Shown here: positions 52,254-61,574 of the stretch, one piece after another
How positions within the stretch are numbered: the stretch's first letter is position 1
Layout of the letters: each line of letters begins with the position of its first letter
From: an uncultured Muribaculaceae bacterium
GTDB lineage: Bacteria > Bacteroidota > Bacteroidia > Bacteroidales > Muribaculaceae
Length of the DNA: 64,000 bases
Assembly (NCBI GenBank): GCA_910585755.1
Contig: CAJUFH010000006.1
Span: forward strand, 7,789 to 71,788
Direction of reading: 5' to 3'
Made by a program: the position numbers and the translations under genes
Notes under the pieces: model-generated
The model's database searches: none
What the model was told of the DNA's origin: nothing
What the model saw: only the letters and a program-made list of their open reading frames with translations

Positions 52254-53408
52254 ATGAGCCTATCCAAACTCTCACTGCTGTGGCTCCTGCCCGCGGTTGT
52301 CGCCGCCGGCTGCGGTAGCGCCCAACGCGTCACAGTCAGCAACTCCCTCCCCTTCGACCGCGAGGGGGAAATGGCGCAACTTCCTGTCGGAGAACTTAAA
52401 AGCTCTCTCCGCAAATCGGGGTTCGTTGTTACAGACCCCGCCGGAAACGAGGTGCCCTACCAGCTCACCTCCGACTCCCTGTTGATTTTCCCGGCCTCAG
52501 TGGCCGCCAACGCTTCGGCGGTATATACAGTCAAACAGGGCACTCCCGCGCCCGTCAAGCCCCGCGTCTATGGCCGCTTCTTCCCCGAGCACAAGGACAA
52601 TATGAACTGGGAGAACGACAAGGCGGCCTACACCGCCTACGGCCCGGCTCTCCAGGCCCGCGGCGAGCGCGGCTTCGGCTACGATGTCTGGACTAAGAAT
52701 GTCGACACCCTCGTGCTCGAGCTTCGCTACAAGCTCGCTACTCAGAAGAAGTCGATGCACAAGGACCACGGCAACGGGATGGACGCGTATATCGTGGCCA
52801 ACACCCTCGGAGGTGGCACCGCCGCGCTCCTCGACGACAGCGGGGAGATTATCTTCCCCTGGTGCTGGAAGGAATACGAGATTCTCGACAACGGCCCGCT
52901 CCGCTTCTCCGTGCGCCTGACCTACAACCCGTTGAAGGCCGGGGAGGATACCGCCGTGGTCGAGACGCGCCTGATTACCCTCGACCAAGGCTCGAATTTC
53001 AACCGCACGGAGGTGCGTTACGACGGCCTCTCGCGCCCGCGTCGCGTGGCTCCGGGTATCGTGGTCCACAAGCAGAACCCCCGCGAGTTCGGCTTCAACG
53101 CCAAGGAGGGGTGGATGGCGTATGTCGATTCAACCGACAATCCCCGCAACGGCAACGGCGTGATCTACCTCGGAGCCGTCGCTCCCGCCGACTCCATAAT
53201 ATATAAGCCTGTCAGCGAGCCGGCCCGCGACGCCGACGCGCATCTGCTCGCGGTTTCGGAATACAAGCCGGGCGACACGCTCACCTATCTCTGGGGCTCC
53301 GCCTGGTCCAAGAACCCGACCGCTCCCGCCGATACCGACGAGTGGAAAGAATTTATGCGCCTGGCCGCGGCATGTTTCAGGAACCCTCTTAAAACCAGCG
53401 TGAAATGA
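52254..53408 (+). CDS. DUF4861 family lipoprotein
   Basis: The 384-residue product has a lipoprotein signal (LPAVVAAGC, cysteine about residue 20) and a beta-sandwich body with N-terminal VTVSNSLPFDREGEMAQLP, a central GNGMDAYIVANTLGGGTAAL stretch and C-terminal YKPGDTLTYLWGSAWSK. This fits DUF4861, a family that travels with pectin-degradation genes; its reaction is not established as far as I know, and a lyase-like or binding role are both possible. The end overlaps the next ATG by ATGA (53405-53408), so it is translationally coupled to the CE8 esterase. Confidence 0.8.
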   Translation: MSLSKLSLLWLLPAVVAAGCGSAQRVTVSNSLPFDREGEMAQLPVGELKSSLRKSGFVVTDPAGNEVPYQLTSDSLLIFPASVAANASAVYTVKQGTPAPVKPRVYGRFFPEHKDNMNWENDKAAYTAYGPALQARGERGFGYDVWTKNVDTLVLELRYKLATQKKSMHKDHGNGMDAYIVANTLGGGTAALLDDSGEIIFPWCWKEYEILDNGPLRFSVRLTYNPLKAGEDTAVVETRLITLDQGSNFNRTEVRYDGLSRPRRVAPGIVVHKQNPREFGFNAKEGWMAYVDSTDNPRNGNGVIYLGAVAPADSIIYKPVSEPARDADAHLLAVSEYKPGDTLTYLWGSAWSKNPTAPADTDEWKEFMRLAAACFRNPLKTSVK

Positions 53409-54385
53409 AAAAGATACTGACCTCGCTCCTCCTCCTCGCGGCCTTCGCCGTCTCGGCTGCCGAGTATGATTTCGTTGTCGCGAAAGACGGCAGCGGCGAC
53501 TTCACTACCGTACAGGAGGCTGTCAACGCCGTGCCCGATCTCTGCGGCTCTTACCGCACCCGCATCCTCGTCAAAGAGGGGCGCTACGAGGAGAAGCTCG
53601 TCATCCCCCAGACCAAAATCAACCTCTCGCTGATCGGGGAGGGGGAGGCCGTCATCACTTACGGCGACTACGCTTCGAAAAAGAACCGCTTCGACCAGGA
53701 GATGGGGACCGCCGGCTCGTCGAGCTGCTACATCTTCCCGGTTGACTTCTACGCCGAAAACATCACTTTCGAGAACACCGCCGGCCCGGTGGGGCAGGCT
53801 GTCGCGTGCTACGTCGGCGGCGACCGCACGGTATTCAAGAACTGCCGTTTCCTCGGCAACCAGGACACTCTCTATACCCACAGCACCGGCCGACAGTACT
53901 ATACCGGCTGCTATATCGAGGGGACCGTGGACTTCATCTTCGGAAAATCTACCGCACTTTTCGACGACTGCGTGATCCACTGCAAGCGTGCGGGAGGGTA
54001 CATAACCGCTCCCGCCACTCCGCAGGGGCAGCGCCACGGCTATGTGTTCACCAACTGCAAGCTGACGGCCGACTCGGCCGCGGTGCGCTGCTGGTACTCG
54101 CGCCCCTGGCGCGACTACGGCCAGACGGTGTTCATCCGCTGCGATGTCGGGGGGCATATCCGCCCCGAGGGGTGGCACAACTGGAAGAAGCCCGAGCGTG
54201 AAAAGACCGCCTTCTACGCCGAATACGGCTGCACAGGTCCCGGTGCGGACACCACCAAGCGCGTCCCCTGGGCCAAGGTCCTCCCCTCTGACGAGGGTTA
54301 TACCCTCCCCGAAATCCTCGGCGGCGAAGACAACTGGGATCCGACCCTCCTTACCGGCGAGCCCCGCGCCGTCGTCTATCCCTAA
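53405..54385 (+). CDS. CE8 pectin methylesterase
   Basis: The enzyme removes methyl esters from homogalacturonan, opening it to lyases and hydrolases. The 326-residue product has a signal peptide (about 1-19) and the CE8 beta-helix. It carries GSGDFTTVQEAVNAVP, the aspartates in LGNQDTLYTHSTGRQY (acid/base) and GTVDFIFGKS (nucleophile), and the arginine-tryptophan motif YSRPWRDYGQTVFI. All key residues are present. It overlaps the DUF4861 gene by 4 nt. The large CE8-PL1 gene follows 127 nt downstream. Confidence 0.94.
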   Translation: MKKILTSLLLLAAFAVSAAEYDFVVAKDGSGDFTTVQEAVNAVPDLCGSYRTRILVKEGRYEEKLVIPQTKINLSLIGEGEAVITYGDYASKKNRFDQEMGTAGSSSCYIFPVDFYAENITFENTAGPVGQAVACYVGGDRTVFKNCRFLGNQDTLYTHSTGRQYYTGCYIEGTVDFIFGKSTALFDDCVIHCKRAGGYITAPATPQGQRHGYVFTNCKLTADSAAVRCWYSRPWRDYGQTVFIRCDVGGHIRPEGWHNWKKPEREKTAFYAEYGCTGPGADTTKRVPWAKVLPSDEGYTLPEILGGEDNWDPTLLTGEPRAVVYP

Positions 54386-54420
54386 ACCGGGTCTCTCGCT
54401 CTTCCTCCTTGCTTACAGTG

Positions 54421-54438
54421 GCGAGGCGTAAGCCGAGC
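54421..54438 (-). repeat. 18-bp repeat GCTCGGCTTACGCCTCGC, minus-strand copy
   Basis: The reverse complement of GCTCGGCTTACGCCTCGC lies here, between the CE8 gene and the CE8-PL1 gene. Two identical forward copies are at 58485-58502 and 58663-58680. Confidence 0.85.
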
Positions 54439-54512
54439 TTCAACCTCTGTTCTAAGAGTTTCCTAAACCTTAAACTATAAACCTTCAAACCCTTACCTCT
54501 CCCTCGAAACCT

Positions 54513-57500
54513 ATGAAACTTATTGCAACCTTCGGAGTTGCGGTCGCGGCGGCGATTTGCGCTTCAGCGGCCTCTACCGACCCCGCGTCGGTAGTCGATC
54601 GGTGGAGCGACGCTGCAACCCACCCGAAAATTATCGACATCAACTTCTCCGATACCACCTGGCCCGATTCCTGGCAGGGGGAGACGGGGCGCGACTGCCC
54701 CTCCTTCGCCGACGGCGGCTATGTCAACGCCATTATCGACGTCAACGCCAACGGAGGCGACGCGGTGAAGTACCCGGTCGTGTTCCATAACTGCACTTTC
54801 GCTACCAACGCCACAAACAACGGCTTCGGCGGCACGACGGCCGCTTTCGCCCGCCAATACTATATCGGCGAGAAACCGTCGGGCAACTCGGCCTCGACGT
54901 ACAACAACTGGACCGTCGCCGGGCACACCGAATACCTGGAGGACAACATCGTGCGCGATGCCTCCGGGCGCCCGACCCACGGCGAGGCGGGATTCGTCCA
55001 AATGTGCCGCGACGCCTCCGCCGACGGCAAGACCTCGCTCCACGGATGGATGGAAATCGACCATATCCCGTATGTCGACCGTGTGCAGTGGTCCTGGTCG
55101 TCGACCTCCTGGGGCCGCGGCATAAAGTGCGACGTTAAAATCGGCGACGGCCCCTGGCAGCCCCTCGTGTGGATGGGTTCCGAGCGTCAGAAACAGGGCT
55201 GGACCGTGTTCAGCGACCAAGGCTATTTCATGGAGAACGTCATCGACGCAGAGGATGTCTCCCTTCGCTGGCGCGTTTGGGACGGCGAAGACCAGTCCAA
55301 CCCGGTGCAGACCGACGCGGAGGGGAAATGCCCTTTCACTACGGCCCTCAACCCGCTGGGCATGATGCAGGCTCCCCGCATCCACAAGGTTAGGATTTTC
55401 GGCACGGAGATTACCGCCGACCAGGCGAAATATGCCCGCGAGCATATGGTCAACGACCCCGGCACGCTCTCCGACCTCTCCGAGTTCGGCGGCGGAAGCT
55501 CGTCGCCCGCTCCCGACGACAAGGCCGAGGTGGTGCTCTTCATGGTTGCCCAGGACGGCAGCGGCGACTTTGCGAAAATCCAGGACGCGATCGACGCGGT
55601 GCCCGCCGGGAAACGCGGACTGATTTACATCCGTCCCGGTGTCTACGAGGAGAATCTCTACGCCGGGCGCAAGGGTGAGGCCGAACGCTTCATATCGCTC
55701 ATCGGCGAGGACCGCGAGACGGTTATCCTTACTTCGGGTATCGGCCGCGGCAACGATAACACCAAGACTTTCAACGACTGCGCCGCGCTCAATATCTACT
55801 CGCCGCGCTTCTACGCCGAGAACCTGACAATCCGCAACATCGCCGGCGAAAGCGCCGGACAGGCCGAGGCACTCTTCACCGGGGCTGACGCTCACGTCTT
55901 CAAGAACTGCCGTCTCTCCGGCTACCAGGACACCTACAAGGCTAACGTCGGCTCCCGCGGCTATTTCCGCGACTGCCTGATCGAGGGCACGGTTGACTTT
56001 ATCTATGACGCTGGCCTCGAATGGTTCGACAACTGCGAAATCCGCGCTCGCAAGGCTTCCAAGGGTGGCTACCTGACAGCCCCCGGCGGCTCGGCGATGG
56101 CGATGAGCCGCGTGCTCTTCCCGGAACTGTCACAACCCTATTTCTACCCCGGACTCTTCTTCGACCATTGCTCGCTGACAGCCGAGGATGGGGTGGCGGC
56201 TTCCTCATTCACACTGGGACGCCCCTGGCAGGAAAACTCAGGCTCGATGTTCCTCAACTGCTTCCTCGGCAACCATATTTCCGCCACGGGATGGACCGCC
56301 TGGGGTGGTTCGGAAAACTCCTCGTCGCTCTACGAATACCGCTCGATGAACCCCGACGGCACACTCGCCGATGTCTCCCGCCGCGCCTCCTTCTCCCGCC
56401 AGGCTACCGAGGCCGAAGTCGAGGCTTATATGAACCCCGCGTTCCTTTTCGGCAACTTTTCGAAGGTCCCCTTTGACTACGAGAAGATTCTGAAGGCTCC
56501 ATCGGCTCCCGCCGGATTCCATCTGACCGACGGGCGCTTCACCTGGGAGGCGGACGAGGACGCCGCGGCCTATATCGTCAGCCGCGACGGCGTGCCCGTC
56601 CTTTTCACTACTGAGAACTCCTACGAGGAATATGACCCCGCCGGGAGCTATACCGTGAAGGCTGTATCGCGCTACGGCGCGGCATCCTCGGCGGCAGAAG
56701 TGAAAGAGGCAGTGCGCCTCAAGGCGTTCCCCACAGCCGAAGGTTTCGGCAAGTTCACTTCGGGAGGTCGCGGCGGCCGAGTCGTGACCGTCACCTCGCT
56801 CGCCGACGACGGTTCCGCCGGTACGCTCCGCTGGGCGTTCGAGCAGTACAAGAACGAGCCGCTGACAATCGTGTTCGCGGTCAGCGGCCAGATCGCTCTG
56901 ACCCGCGAGCTCCGCGTCAACCGCGCCGACTGGACTCTCGCCGGACAGACCGCTCCGGGCGAGGGTATCGCCGTGACCCGCAACAAGGTGAACCTCGGAG
57001 GGTCGAGCAACTTCATCGTGCGCAACGTGCGCTTCCGCATCGGCCACAAGTCGATTGCCGGGGAGGTAATGATGGAGAACGCCCTGGGGGCCGAGAACTG
57101 CTCCAACTTCATCTTCGACCACTGCTCGTTCGGCTGGTCGGTCGAGGAGAATATGAATACCGCTGACTCCCACTTCCTTACGGTGCAGTACAGCATCGTC
57201 CACGAAGGCCTCTACCGCGGCGGCCACTCCAAGGGTGACCGCGGCTACGGCTGCCAGTGGGGCGGCTCTCCCGCGACTTATCACCACAACCTTCTGGCCC
57301 ACAACCAGTCGCGCTCCTGCCGCTTCAACGGTGCCCGCGGCGAGGACCATGTCGTGTTCCTGGAATACATCAACAACGTAAACTACAACTACGGCAACAA
57401 CGGCGGCTGCTATGGTGGCGAGAACACCGCCCCCGTCGCGAGCTACAACGGCCTGAACTCGGCCCACGAATGTAACTTCATCAACAATTACTATCGCCGC

Positions 57501-58391
57501 GGTCCCGCCTCGAGCGGCAACAAGGTAGTGTTTGTCAACTCCTCCTACGCCCGCGCAGGAGCCAAGTCCTGGGCTCCTGCGAAGTGGTACGTAAGCGGCA
57601 ACGTCGCTACCGCCAGCAGTGCCGCGACCGCCGACAACTGGAGCGCCATGACCGCCGAAACCTATTCGCTCGACCAGATCAAGGCCGCGGAGCGCATCGT
57701 GCCGCAGAACGCTTACTACAAGTACGGCCTTGCGGGGAACCAGGGTAACTACGACCCCTCCTTCTTCATGCTCAACGACTTCGAGAGCGCCGAGGACGCG
57801 TTCAATACCGTTGTCGAGAAGGCCGGGACCATCAACCGCGACAAGGTTGAGGCGCGCGTCGCTGACGATGCCCGCGCCGGAAAGGTAACCTACGGCGGCG
57901 CCGCCAAGGGCAAAAGCTCCGGCATTATCGACACCGAGGCCGATGCCGAAGGTTTCTTTGAATACTCCGCCGACTACGAGGTACCCGCTGATACCGACGG
58001 CGACGGTATTCCCGATGCCTGGGAGCGCGCCAACGGCCTTGACCCCGCCGTTGCCGACGGCAACCGCCGCAACCCCGATGGTTACACAGCCCTCGAAGTC
58101 TACCTCAACTCCCTGATGGGCGAGGAGATGGAGCGGGGGTTCGGAGAGAACGCCATCGAGACCGTCAGCATCGCCGACAGCCTCCGCTACGATGCCGCTA
58201 CGCGCACCCTCAGCGTCCCTGACGCCGCGGTTGGCGGGACCCTCAGCGTCTACGCCTCCGATGGTCGTCTCCTCCACATCGGCCGCCTGACCGCGCCCGC
58301 CGCGACCCTCCCGGCCCTCCCCGCCGGTCCCGCACTCCTCCGCGTCGACTCCCCCCGCACCGCCCCCGCCCTCCTCAAGCTCCTCCTCTGA
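54513..58391 (+). CDS. Multidomain CE8 pectin esterase - PL1 pectate lyase with possible sorting domain
   Basis: The 1292-residue exported protein joins two pectin enzymes. After a signal peptide (about 1-20) comes a beta-rich domain of unknown type (about 20-330). A CE8 esterase follows (about 338-645) with GYQDTYKANVGSRGYF, GTVDFIYDAG and LGRPWQENSG; here QDT and GTVDFIY keep both aspartates. Next are a fibronectin III-like linker (about 665-735) and a PL1 lyase (about 743-1140: FDHCSFGWSVEENMN, then SRSCRFNGARGEDH with the expected arginine). A DTDGDGIPDAWERANGLDP calcium-type repeat follows, then a C-terminal beta domain ending LRVDSPRTAPALLKLLL that resembles a type IX secretion tail. 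Demethylation and lyase cleavage are thus in one polypeptide. Confidence 0.87.
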   Translation: MKLIATFGVAVAAAICASAASTDPASVVDRWSDAATHPKIIDINFSDTTWPDSWQGETGRDCPSFADGGYVNAIIDVNANGGDAVKYPVVFHNCTFATNATNNGFGGTTAAFARQYYIGEKPSGNSASTYNNWTVAGHTEYLEDNIVRDASGRPTHGEAGFVQMCRDASADGKTSLHGWMEIDHIPYVDRVQWSWSSTSWGRGIKCDVKIGDGPWQPLVWMGSERQKQGWTVFSDQGYFMENVIDAEDVSLRWRVWDGEDQSNPVQTDAEGKCPFTTALNPLGMMQAPRIHKVRIFGTEITADQAKYAREHMVNDPGTLSDLSEFGGGSSSPAPDDKAEVVLFMVAQDGSGDFAKIQDAIDAVPAGKRGLIYIRPGVYEENLYAGRKGEAERFISLIGEDRETVILTSGIGRGNDNTKTFNDCAALNIYSPRFYAENLTIRNIAGESAGQAEALFTGADAHVFKNCRLSGYQDTYKANVGSRGYFRDCLIEGTVDFIYDAGLEWFDNCEIRARKASKGGYLTAPGGSAMAMSRVLFPELSQPYFYPGLFFDHCSLTAEDGVAASSFTLGRPWQENSGSMFLNCFLGNHISATGWTAWGGSENSSSLYEYRSMNPDGTLADVSRRASFSRQATEAEVEAYMNPAFLFGNFSKVPFDYEKILKAPSAPAGFHLTDGRFTWEADEDAAAYIVSRDGVPVLFTTENSYEEYDPAGSYTVKAVSRYGAASSAAEVKEAVRLKAFPTAEGFGKFTSGGRGGRVVTVTSLADDGSAGTLRWAFEQYKNEPLTIVFAVSGQIALTRELRVNRADWTLAGQTAPGEGIAVTRNKVNLGGSSNFIVRNVRFRIGHKSIAGEVMMENALGAENCSNFIFDHCSFGWSVEENMNTADSHFLTVQYSIVHEGLYRGGHSKGDRGYGCQWGGSPATYHHNLLAHNQSRSCRFNGARGEDHVVFLEYINNVNYNYGNNGGCYGGENTAPVASYNGLNSAHECNFINNYYRRGPASSGNKVVFVNSSYARAGAKSWAPAKWYVSGNVATASSAATADNWSAMTAETYSLDQIKAAERIVPQNAYYKYGLAGNQGNYDPSFFMLNDFESAEDAFNTVVEKAGTINRDKVEARVADDARAGKVTYGGAAKGKSSGIIDTEADAEGFFEYSADYEVPADTDGDGIPDAWERANGLDPAVADGNRRNPDGYTALEVYLNSLMGEEMERGFGENAIETVSIADSLRYDAATRTLSVPDAAVGGTLSVYASDGRLLHIGRLTAPAATLPALPAGPALLRVDSPRTAPALLKLLL

Positions 58392-58420
58392 AACCTCGGG
58401 CTAAGTCTTAAAACTCTTCC

Positions 58421-58453
58421 GTCCCGCAAAGTTACAATCAAACTTTGCGGGAC
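58421..58453. terminator. Terminator after the CE8-PL1 gene
   Basis: GTCCCGCAAAGTT (58421-58433) pairs perfectly over 13 bp with 58441-58453 across a 7-nt loop. It starts 29 nt after the stop codon. Confidence 0.75.
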
Positions 58454-58484
58454 GGCTGCGTTAATGCAACTCTCTTGCCCCTTC

Positions 58485-58680
58485 GCTCGGCTTACGCCTC
58501 GCGCACCAAGAGGGGAAGAGGGGATGGGAGGACTGGGAGGGATGGGAGATTTGGGATGATTGGGAGGGATTAGAGAGGGGGAGAGCTTATAGGGGGAAAC
58601 AAAGGCGGCGCGCCGGGAGGGCGCGCCGCGTTGAGGGTTGGCTTTTTCTTGGAGTTGGTTTTGCTCGGCTTACGCCTCGC
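58485..58680 (+). repeat. Two direct copies of GCTCGGCTTACGCCTCGC
   Basis: Identical 18-mers lie at 58485-58502 and 58663-58680. The first is followed by a purine-rich run of GGGAGGGAT-like units. A third copy is inverted at 54421-54438, and a looser relative is at 145-160. All are in spacers. Confidence 0.85.
58605..58629. terminator. GC-rich hairpin between the convergent CE8-PL1 and GH28-GH105 genes
   Basis: GCGGCGCGCC (58605-58614) pairs with GGCGCGCCGC (58620-58629), loop GGGAG. There is no T-run directly next to it on either side; GCTTTTTC lies 11 nt further on the plus strand. It may act as a bidirectional stop. Confidence 0.5.
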
Positions 58681-58703
58681 CACGGTAGGAGGGGAGGAGG
58701 GGG

Positions 58704-61289
58704 TTAGGGGAGGATGTCGGTGGTGAGGCCGAGGTCCTCCATTTCGAGGGAGGCCCAGATGAAGGGGCCGACGCCTTTGGCGTCGTTGTCGCGGACGGGC
58801 TCGGAGAGGTAGTAGGCGTAGGAGCCGTCGCGGCGGGTGTTCTCCTTGACTTTGGGGGCCGCTTTCTGGACGGCGGGGGAGATGCCCGGGCCGAGGCCTG
58901 CGACGGCGCAGCAGTTGGTCAGGGAGATGGTCTTGTCGGGGTTGACGCGGATGAAGTTGTTGACGATGCCCATGTAGGCTTTCTTGCCCGGCTCGAGGTA
59001 TTTCTTGTCGGCGTAGCCTTTGCGCGCGGCCTTGAGCATGGCGTAGGAGAACATGGAGGAGCAGGTCGATTCGAGGTAGTTACCTTCGCGTTCGGGGGAG
59101 TCCATTACCTGGTACCAGAGGCCGGTTTTCTTGTCCTGCCATTTTACGACGTTGGCGAGGGTCTTGTCGAGGAGTTCCTCGACTTCGGCGCGGCGCTTGT
59201 AGTCGGCGGGGAGGGCGTCGAGAATCTCGACGAGGGCCATGGTGTACCATCCCTGGGCACGTCCCCAGCAGTGCTGCGAGAGCCCGGTTGTGTTGTCGCT
59301 CCAGAACATGTCGCGGTTTTCGTCCCATGCGTGGCGGTTGAGGCCTGTCGCGGGGTCGAAGGTGCGCTCGTAGGTTTTCTTGAGCTGGTCGACGGCGTCG
59401 TCGTAGATTTTGGCGAGCTTCTTGCCTTTATGGAGCTGTGGGGCGGTCAGCACTCGGTAGGGGAGCCCCATGAAGATACCGTCGAGCCATACCTGGTAGG
59501 CGTAGATTGCCTTGTGCCAGTAGACACCTTCGTTGGTGCGGGGCTGCTTTTCGAGCTGCTTCATGAGGGTCTTCATGGCGGCGAAGTTCTTGTCCTGGGG
59601 GAAGTGCTCGTGGAGGCGGGTCACGAAGTGGCCGGTGCGTACGTTGTCGAGGTTGTAGTCGGCGATGTTGTAGCCGCGGATCGAGCCGTCGGGGCGGATC
59701 ATCGTGTCGGTGTAGGTCAGGCAGTAGTCGCGGATGGCGTCGTTGCCGTATTTAAGATAGGTGTCGAGCATGGCTTCGAGCTCGATGCCCATGACGTAGC
59801 TCCATTTGGGCTTCTTGGAGAAGTCGAGGAGGTAGCTCTGTGGTACTCGGGTCATTTCCGAGTGGGTCATCCACTGGGAGAAGGTCTTGTGGGGCTTCTC
59901 GTTGAGGGCGAGGGAGCCGTTGATGAAGAGGTTGTCGTAGTGGAGGTCGTGGGCCTTGCCCTTGAGGTAGTTACCGGCCTGCACGCCGTTGAAGTGGCAG
60001 TTCTTGACGTTGATGTTGTAGACGTTCGATACGGAGTCGAGTGCTACGATCATGACGCCGTATTTGCTCTTTCCGCAGGTAACGTCCTCGAGGTAGATGT
60101 CGCGGACGGTCGGGAGGTATCCGCGGCAGCAGATTTCCTTAGGCTCGTAGTCTAGGTTGATTTTGAGGACCGACTCCTTGCACTCCCCGACGCGGATGTT
60201 GCGGCCGTAGATTTTCTCTATCACGCCACCGCGGCAGGAGTTGGTTTTGAGGCGGAACACGCGGTCGAGGTTGGGGGAGTCCATGTCGTTGTTCTCGGCG
60301 AAGAGGTTGCGGCATCCGCCGGAGATTTCGGAGCCGATCACGATACCGCCGTGGCCGTTCTCCATCTTGCATCCGCGGATGATGATGTTCTCGGAGGGGA
60401 GGCCCCAGAGTCGTCCGTCGTTGTTGCGTCCGCTCTTTACGGCGATGCAGTCGTCGCCGGTGTTGAAGTAGCAGTTCTCGATCAGCACGCCGTCGCAGCA
60501 CTCGGGGTCGCATCCGTCGCCGTTGGGGCCGTCGTTGCTGATATGGACGCCGCGGACGGTGACGTTCTTCGACAGCAGGGGGTGGATTACCCAAAAGGGG
60601 GAGCGGAGGAGCGTCAGGTTCTCGACAAGCACTCCCTCGCACTGGTTGAAGTTGACGAGCTGGGGGCGCAGGAGGTCGTCGGCGGTGAACACGCGCTCTT
60701 CAGCGGGGACACCGTCCTCGGCCATGCGGAGCAGCCGGGGGCGGCAGTGGTCGTCCTGCTGGCGGGGCATCCCCTCCTTCCAGCCGTAATGCTTCTTGCC
60801 TGACCATTTCCACCAGGTTTCGTTCGTGGCACCGCCGTCGATAGTGCCTTCGCCGGTAAGGCCGACGTTCTTGGCCTTGTAGGCGTAGACGCACGGGGAG
60901 AGGTTTGTGCAGTCAAGCCCCTCCCAGCGGGTCGGCACCAGGGGGTAGAGTTCCGGTTCGAAGGCGAAAAGGAGCGTCGCGTCCTTTTCGACCACGAGGT
61001 TCACGCCGCTTTCGAGGCGGATGGCGCCTGTGGAGTAAGTTCCGGCGGGAACGACCACGCGGCCCCCTCCGGCTTTGGCGCACGCGGCGATTGCGGCGGC
61101 GATGGCCTTTTGGTTCTTGGCCGCTGAAGCCTCGGTCGACGCGCCGTACTTGGTGATGTCGAACGAGCGGTCGGCGAACGTCGGGGCGCTGATTTTCGCC
61201 TCGACGGCCTTATACTCCGTGTCCCAGGCGCTCGCGGCGGCCAGCGCGGGCAGGAGCAGGCTCAGAAGAATCAGGGAATATTTTTTCAT
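58704..61289 (-). CDS. GH28 polygalacturonase - GH105 unsaturated uronyl hydrolase fusion
   Basis: The 861-residue exported protein has a signal peptide (about 1-20). A GH28 beta-helix (about 40-470) shows all four family motifs: NGDGCDP (about 255), TGDDCIAVKSG (about 280), GHGGIVIG (about 315) and RLKTNS (about 347). A GH105 (alpha/alpha)6 barrel (about 480-861) carries the two aspartate regions YNLDNVRTGH and WLDGIFMGLPY, then the WGRAQGWYTMAL signature. GH28 cleaves galacturonan or rhamnogalacturonan, and GH105 removes the unsaturated uronic acid that lyases leave, so the fusion links lyase and hydrolase routes. It runs opposite to its neighbours, with a possible promoter at 61341-61334. 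Confidence 0.9.
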   Translation of the reverse strand: MKKYSLILLSLLLPALAAASAWDTEYKAVEAKISAPTFADRSFDITKYGASTEASAAKNQKAIAAAIAACAKAGGGRVVVPAGTYSTGAIRLESGVNLVVEKDATLLFAFEPELYPLVPTRWEGLDCTNLSPCVYAYKAKNVGLTGEGTIDGGATNETWWKWSGKKHYGWKEGMPRQQDDHCRPRLLRMAEDGVPAEERVFTADDLLRPQLVNFNQCEGVLVENLTLLRSPFWVIHPLLSKNVTVRGVHISNDGPNGDGCDPECCDGVLIENCYFNTGDDCIAVKSGRNNDGRLWGLPSENIIIRGCKMENGHGGIVIGSEISGGCRNLFAENNDMDSPNLDRVFRLKTNSCRGGVIEKIYGRNIRVGECKESVLKINLDYEPKEICCRGYLPTVRDIYLEDVTCGKSKYGVMIVALDSVSNVYNINVKNCHFNGVQAGNYLKGKAHDLHYDNLFINGSLALNEKPHKTFSQWMTHSEMTRVPQSYLLDFSKKPKWSYVMGIELEAMLDTYLKYGNDAIRDYCLTYTDTMIRPDGSIRGYNIADYNLDNVRTGHFVTRLHEHFPQDKNFAAMKTLMKQLEKQPRTNEGVYWHKAIYAYQVWLDGIFMGLPYRVLTAPQLHKGKKLAKIYDDAVDQLKKTYERTFDPATGLNRHAWDENRDMFWSDNTTGLSQHCWGRAQGWYTMALVEILDALPADYKRRAEVEELLDKTLANVVKWQDKKTGLWYQVMDSPEREGNYLESTCSSMFSYAMLKAARKGYADKKYLEPGKKAYMGIVNNFIRVNPDKTISLTNCCAVAGLGPGISPAVQKAAPKVKENTRRDGSYAYYLSEPVRDNDAKGVGPFIWASLEMEDLGLTTDILP

Positions 61290-61333
61290 GATATGTTATG
61301 GGTTAAAGAATCATAGGTTCCGATGTGCAAGGT

Positions 61334-61341
61334 CAAAATTA
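61334..61341 (-). promoter_or_regulatory. Candidate -7 box of the GH28-GH105 gene
   Basis: Minus-strand TAATTTTG fits TAnnTTTG. The -33 region near 61361 lacks TTTG. The ATG is 45 nt downstream, at 61289. Confidence 0.45.
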
Positions 61342-61544
61342 GCGAATAATAAGCGCGAATCAGTGGAAGAATTGGCGGAATATGCGCCAGTGCGGTTTTT
61401 ATCATTAACAAATGGAGGCGGCGGGGGTAAATTCCTCCCCGCGGCGTCGCGGGGGGGCGGGGCGGCAGGGTGGGGGAATTGGTGGAAAATGGGGGAAATG
61501 TTGTTATAGCGTCCGCGGGGTACTTAAATATGACGAATTTTTGC

Positions 61545-61574
61545 TTTGCCGTTTGTCGCGGGTTGTTAAATTTG
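61545..61574 (+). promoter_or_regulatory. Promoter of xylB-xylA
   Basis: TTTG (61545-61548) and TAAATTTG (61567-61574) are 18 nt apart, a good Bacteroidetes -33/-7 pair. The -7 box is identical to those of the HTCS and AAA+ genes. The leader to the ATG at 61642 is about 60 nt. Confidence 0.75.

Larger units (their letters stand above)
58392..58703. other. Gene-free stretch between convergent pectin genes
   Basis: It holds the CE8-PL1 terminator (58421-58453), two copies of GCTCGGCTTACGCCTCGC (58485-58502 and 58663-58680), a purine-rich run of GGGAGGGAT-like units (about 58508-58590) and a second GC-rich hairpin (58605-58629). No protein gene is seen. Confidence 0.7.
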
